From: Caryophanales bacterium | GTDB lineage: Bacteria > Bacillota_I > Bacilli_A > RF39 > UBA660 | Length of the DNA stretch: 34,752 nt | Reading direction: 5' to 3' | NCBI GenBank assembly: GCA_016290885.1 | Contig: JAEEVN010000011.1 | Coordinates: 1 to 34,752, forward strand | Shown: in pieces, positions 32,826 through 34,752 of the stretch | Numbering within the stretch: the stretch's first letter is position 1 | Layout of the letters: each line of letters starts with the position of its first letter | The notes under the pieces: generated by a model | Databases searched by the model: none | Seen by the model: the letters and a program-made list of their open reading frames with translations, nothing else | What the model was told of the DNA's origin: nothing | Translations under genes and position numbers: made by a program

Positions 32826-34752
32826 TTCACCATCCTCTATATTATCTATCCATTCTTTGAATATTGCTTTTATTTCAGGTCTAACTTTATCTTTATATTC
32901 ATACATTAACTTTTTAAGTCTTTCTCTCATATTCTTATAGGATACTGCTATACCATAACCAAATTCAGCATTATCTTCAAATAATGAATTCATCCATGGA
33001 ATTGTATACGGTGTTAGAGGAAGACTACCTCCATATATTGAAGAACATCCAGTAGCGTTAGCTATAACCATATTTCTTCCATATAATTCTGTTAATAATT
33101 TTATATAAGCTGCTTCTCCACATCCAGCACAAGCTCCACTAAATTCAAATCCAGGTTTTTCAAATGAAATACCTTTTACTGTAAATTTATTAAATGGAAC
33201 TACATTCTTATGTTCATTAAATAGATATTCACTTGTTCTAATCTTTCTATCATCTATTTTACCTAATGATAATGCTTTTTCTCCATTCTTTCCAGGACAT
33301 ACACTTTCACATAATCCACATCCTGTACAATTAGCTTCATCTATAGCCATATAGAAGTTCTTTTCTTGCTCACCTACACTTGGTATTACTTCATCTTTAT
33401 CAAGATGAGCATCTATTAAATCTCTATCATCAAGTGAGAAAGGTCTTATAGCTGCATGAGGACATACAAATGCACATTGATTACATTCAATACAATTTTC
33501 TTTACACCATTTAGGTACTGATGGAGCAATCTTTCTTTTATCTGAAGATGCTGTTCCTCCTTCAAAAGTACCATCTTTATATTTAAGAAAATCTGATACT
33601 TTTAAATCATTTCCTCTTAATGATAATATTTCATTAGTAAAGTTTTTATCTTTATTTTGTTCATTATTTAATACAAATATTTTATTATCTACTTCTTCTA
33701 AATATCTTGGACCTTCAGAAATAGCTCCTAGGTTATTATTAACTACTTCTTCACCTTTTCTAGAATATGTTTTAACAACAAGTTTCTTAAATTCATCTAA
33801 TTCATTATTACCATATCCACTTAGTTTAAGCATATACATACATACTATATTATTTATCTTTCCACCAAGTTTATATTTAGTATTTAATTCATCTAAATTA
33901 GCTATATATACTTTAATATTCTTAGAAAGAATCTCTCTCTTATTATCATTATTTAATAATGAATTTAATTCATTATCATTCTTATTAGATATTATTAATA
34001 ATATTCCATCTTTTTTAATATCTTTTAAACAATAATATTTATCTAAATAAATATCTTTTGATACTATTATGAAATCTGGATTAGTTAAGAAATATGGAGC
34101 ATTTATTTTATGAGGACCACATCTTAAGTGAGATATAGTTACTCCTCCACTCTTCTTACTATCATATTCAAAATATCCTTGTACATAGTTACCTTGTATA
34201 TCACCTAATACTTTCATAAAGTTTTTAGATGCTCCGACCATACCATCTGATCCAAAACCATATACTTTTATTTCTTTATAATCTGCATCTATATTTATAT
34301 GTACAGGTTTTAAACTTAAATTAGTTACATCATCATCTATTCCAATAGTAAACTTCTCTTTACCATTATGAAACATATTATCAAATACAGAATTAATATC
34401 ATCAAGTGGTACATTTTTAGATGATAAACCATATCTACCAGAATATATTTTAATATTTTTATTTTTTAATACTTCTACTACATCTAAATATAATGGTTCA
34501 CCACTAGAACCTGCTTCTTTTGTTCTATCTAAAACAGATATAGTTTTAACTGTTTGTGGTAATACACTTAGTAAATGTTTAGCACTAAATGGTCTATATA
34601 AATGTACTTCAATAAGACCAACTTTTTTATTGTTCTTATTTAATTCTTTTACTACAGTTTTAACAGTATCACATACACTACCCATAGCAATAATAACATA
34701 TTCCGCATTTTTATCACCATAATAATTAAATGGTTTATAATTTGTACCAGCT
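32823..34752 (-). CDS. nifJ: Pyruvate:ferredoxin oxidoreductase, main part, 5' end beyond the window
   Basis: Catalyses pyruvate + CoA to acetyl-CoA + CO2 with reduced ferredoxin, an anaerobic key step. The open frame continues to the right edge (AGTNYKPFNYYG upstream of VIIAMGSVCDTV), so the first domain is missing. Visible: domain II (VIIAMGSVCDTV, IEVHLYRPF), domain III (KEIKVYGFGSDGMVGASKN), ferredoxin-like domain with CKENCIECNQCAFVCPHA and CTGCGLCESVCPG [4Fe-4S] motifs (near 390-470 of the visible part), and the start of the TPP domain with SGACAGCGE, ATGCSSIYGG and TPYTIPW. It ends at TGA (32825-32823) within domain VI, before the GDG TPP motif. Alone it would lack TPP binding. Confidence 0.85.
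   Translation of the reverse strand, partial: AGTNYKPFNYYGDKNAEYVIIAMGSVCDTVKTVVKELNKNNKKVGLIEVHLYRPFSAKHLLSVLPQTVKTISVLDRTKEAGSSGEPLYLDVVEVLKNKNIKIYSGRYGLSSKNVPLDDINSVFDNMFHNGKEKFTIGIDDDVTNLSLKPVHINIDADYKEIKVYGFGSDGMVGASKNFMKVLGDIQGNYVQGYFEYDSKKSGGVTISHLRCGPHKINAPYFLTNPDFIIVSKDIYLDKYYCLKDIKKDGILLIISNKNDNELNSLLNNDNKREILSKNIKVYIANLDELNTKYKLGGKINNIVCMYMLKLSGYGNNELDEFKKLVVKTYSRKGEEVVNNNLGAISEGPRYLEEVDNKIFVLNNEQNKDKNFTNEILSLRGNDLKVSDFLKYKDGTFEGGTASSDKRKIAPSVPKWCKENCIECNQCAFVCPHAAIRPFSLDDRDLIDAHLDKDEVIPSVGEQEKNFYMAIDEANCTGCGLCESVCPGKNGEKALSLGKIDDRKIRTSEYLFNEHKNVVPFNKFTVKGISFEKPGFEFSGACAGCGEAAYIKLLTELYGRNMVIANATGCSSIYGGSLPLTPYTIPWMNSLFEDNAEFGYGIAVSYKNMRERLKKLMYEYKDKVRPEIKAIFKEWIDNIEDGE

Noticed and set aside
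32106-34752. Mycoplasma-type code (TGA=Trp) as explanation for the nifJ interruption
   Set aside because: All conserved Trp positions checked (LeuRS, GH31, nifJ, sigma-like) use TGG; with the reassigned code TGA would dominate in such an AT-rich genome.

Overview
The window is a chromosomal segment from a very AT-rich, Gram-positive-type (Firmicutes/Bacilli-like) bacterium, most likely an uncultured, anaerobic, small-genome member of the gut Bacilli/Mollicutes-relative radiation. This rests on the extreme A+T content, Shine-Dalgarno sites of the AGGAGG/AGGTG type, canonical TTGACA/TATAAT-like promoters, a leucine T-box, rnhC (RNase HIII), comEA/comEC, a YlbH-type rsmD and a pyruvate:ferredoxin oxidoreductase. 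Peptidoglycan genes (ftsW/rodA, murC, an M23 peptidase) show that it still makes a cell wall, unlike true mycoplasmas. Tryptophan is TGG throughout. The species cannot be named from sequence alone.

Layout. Everything is on the minus strand except def and rnhC. 1-2981: comEA-comEC-NIF3-domain protein and the start of a further gene, one unit behind an unusual promoter. 3039-4181: a SEDS glycan polymerase, divergent from def (4322-4870). 4881-8162: a large divergent sigma-70 protein and a paralogue that keeps its flanking domains but lacks the sigma core, each with its own near-identical promoter and terminator. 8221-10529: murC, a small lysine-rich-tailed membrane protein and cvpA. 10613-11545: rnhC. 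11556-15919: an ATPase-permease fusion, lspA, rluD and a rhomboid protease; the ABC gene has the same unusual promoter motif as comEA. 15975-19935: rsmD, a Xer-type recombinase and three proteins of unknown function. 20100-22676: polA. 22730-26240: promoter, T-box, a small membrane protein and leuS, whose product carries a Nudix domain inserted in its editing domain. 26253-27323: membrane-anchored M23 peptidase. 27387-32038: a HerA-type ATPase followed by a GH31-family protein. 32106-34752: pyruvate:ferredoxin oxidoreductase interrupted by one in-frame TGA, running off the right edge.

Most is compact housekeeping DNA, with no mobile element, CRISPR array, tRNA or rRNA seen. No gene-free stretch exceeds 300 bases; the longest (25986-26252) holds the leuS promoter and T-box. 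Terminators are often packed so that the stop codon lies in or next to the hairpin loop.

The most unusual items are (1) the sigma-like protein with an Ig-like (BIG2-type) tail, altered promoter-melting residues and a core-less neighbouring paralogue; (2) a shared GGGGAA-N13/14-TGCGAATAATATAT motif before comEA and the ABC transporter, resembling competence-sigma (SigX/SigH) promoters; (3) the LeuRS-Nudix fusion and its T-box-controlled membrane partner; (4) the TGA inside nifJ in a window where TGA is otherwise almost unused.
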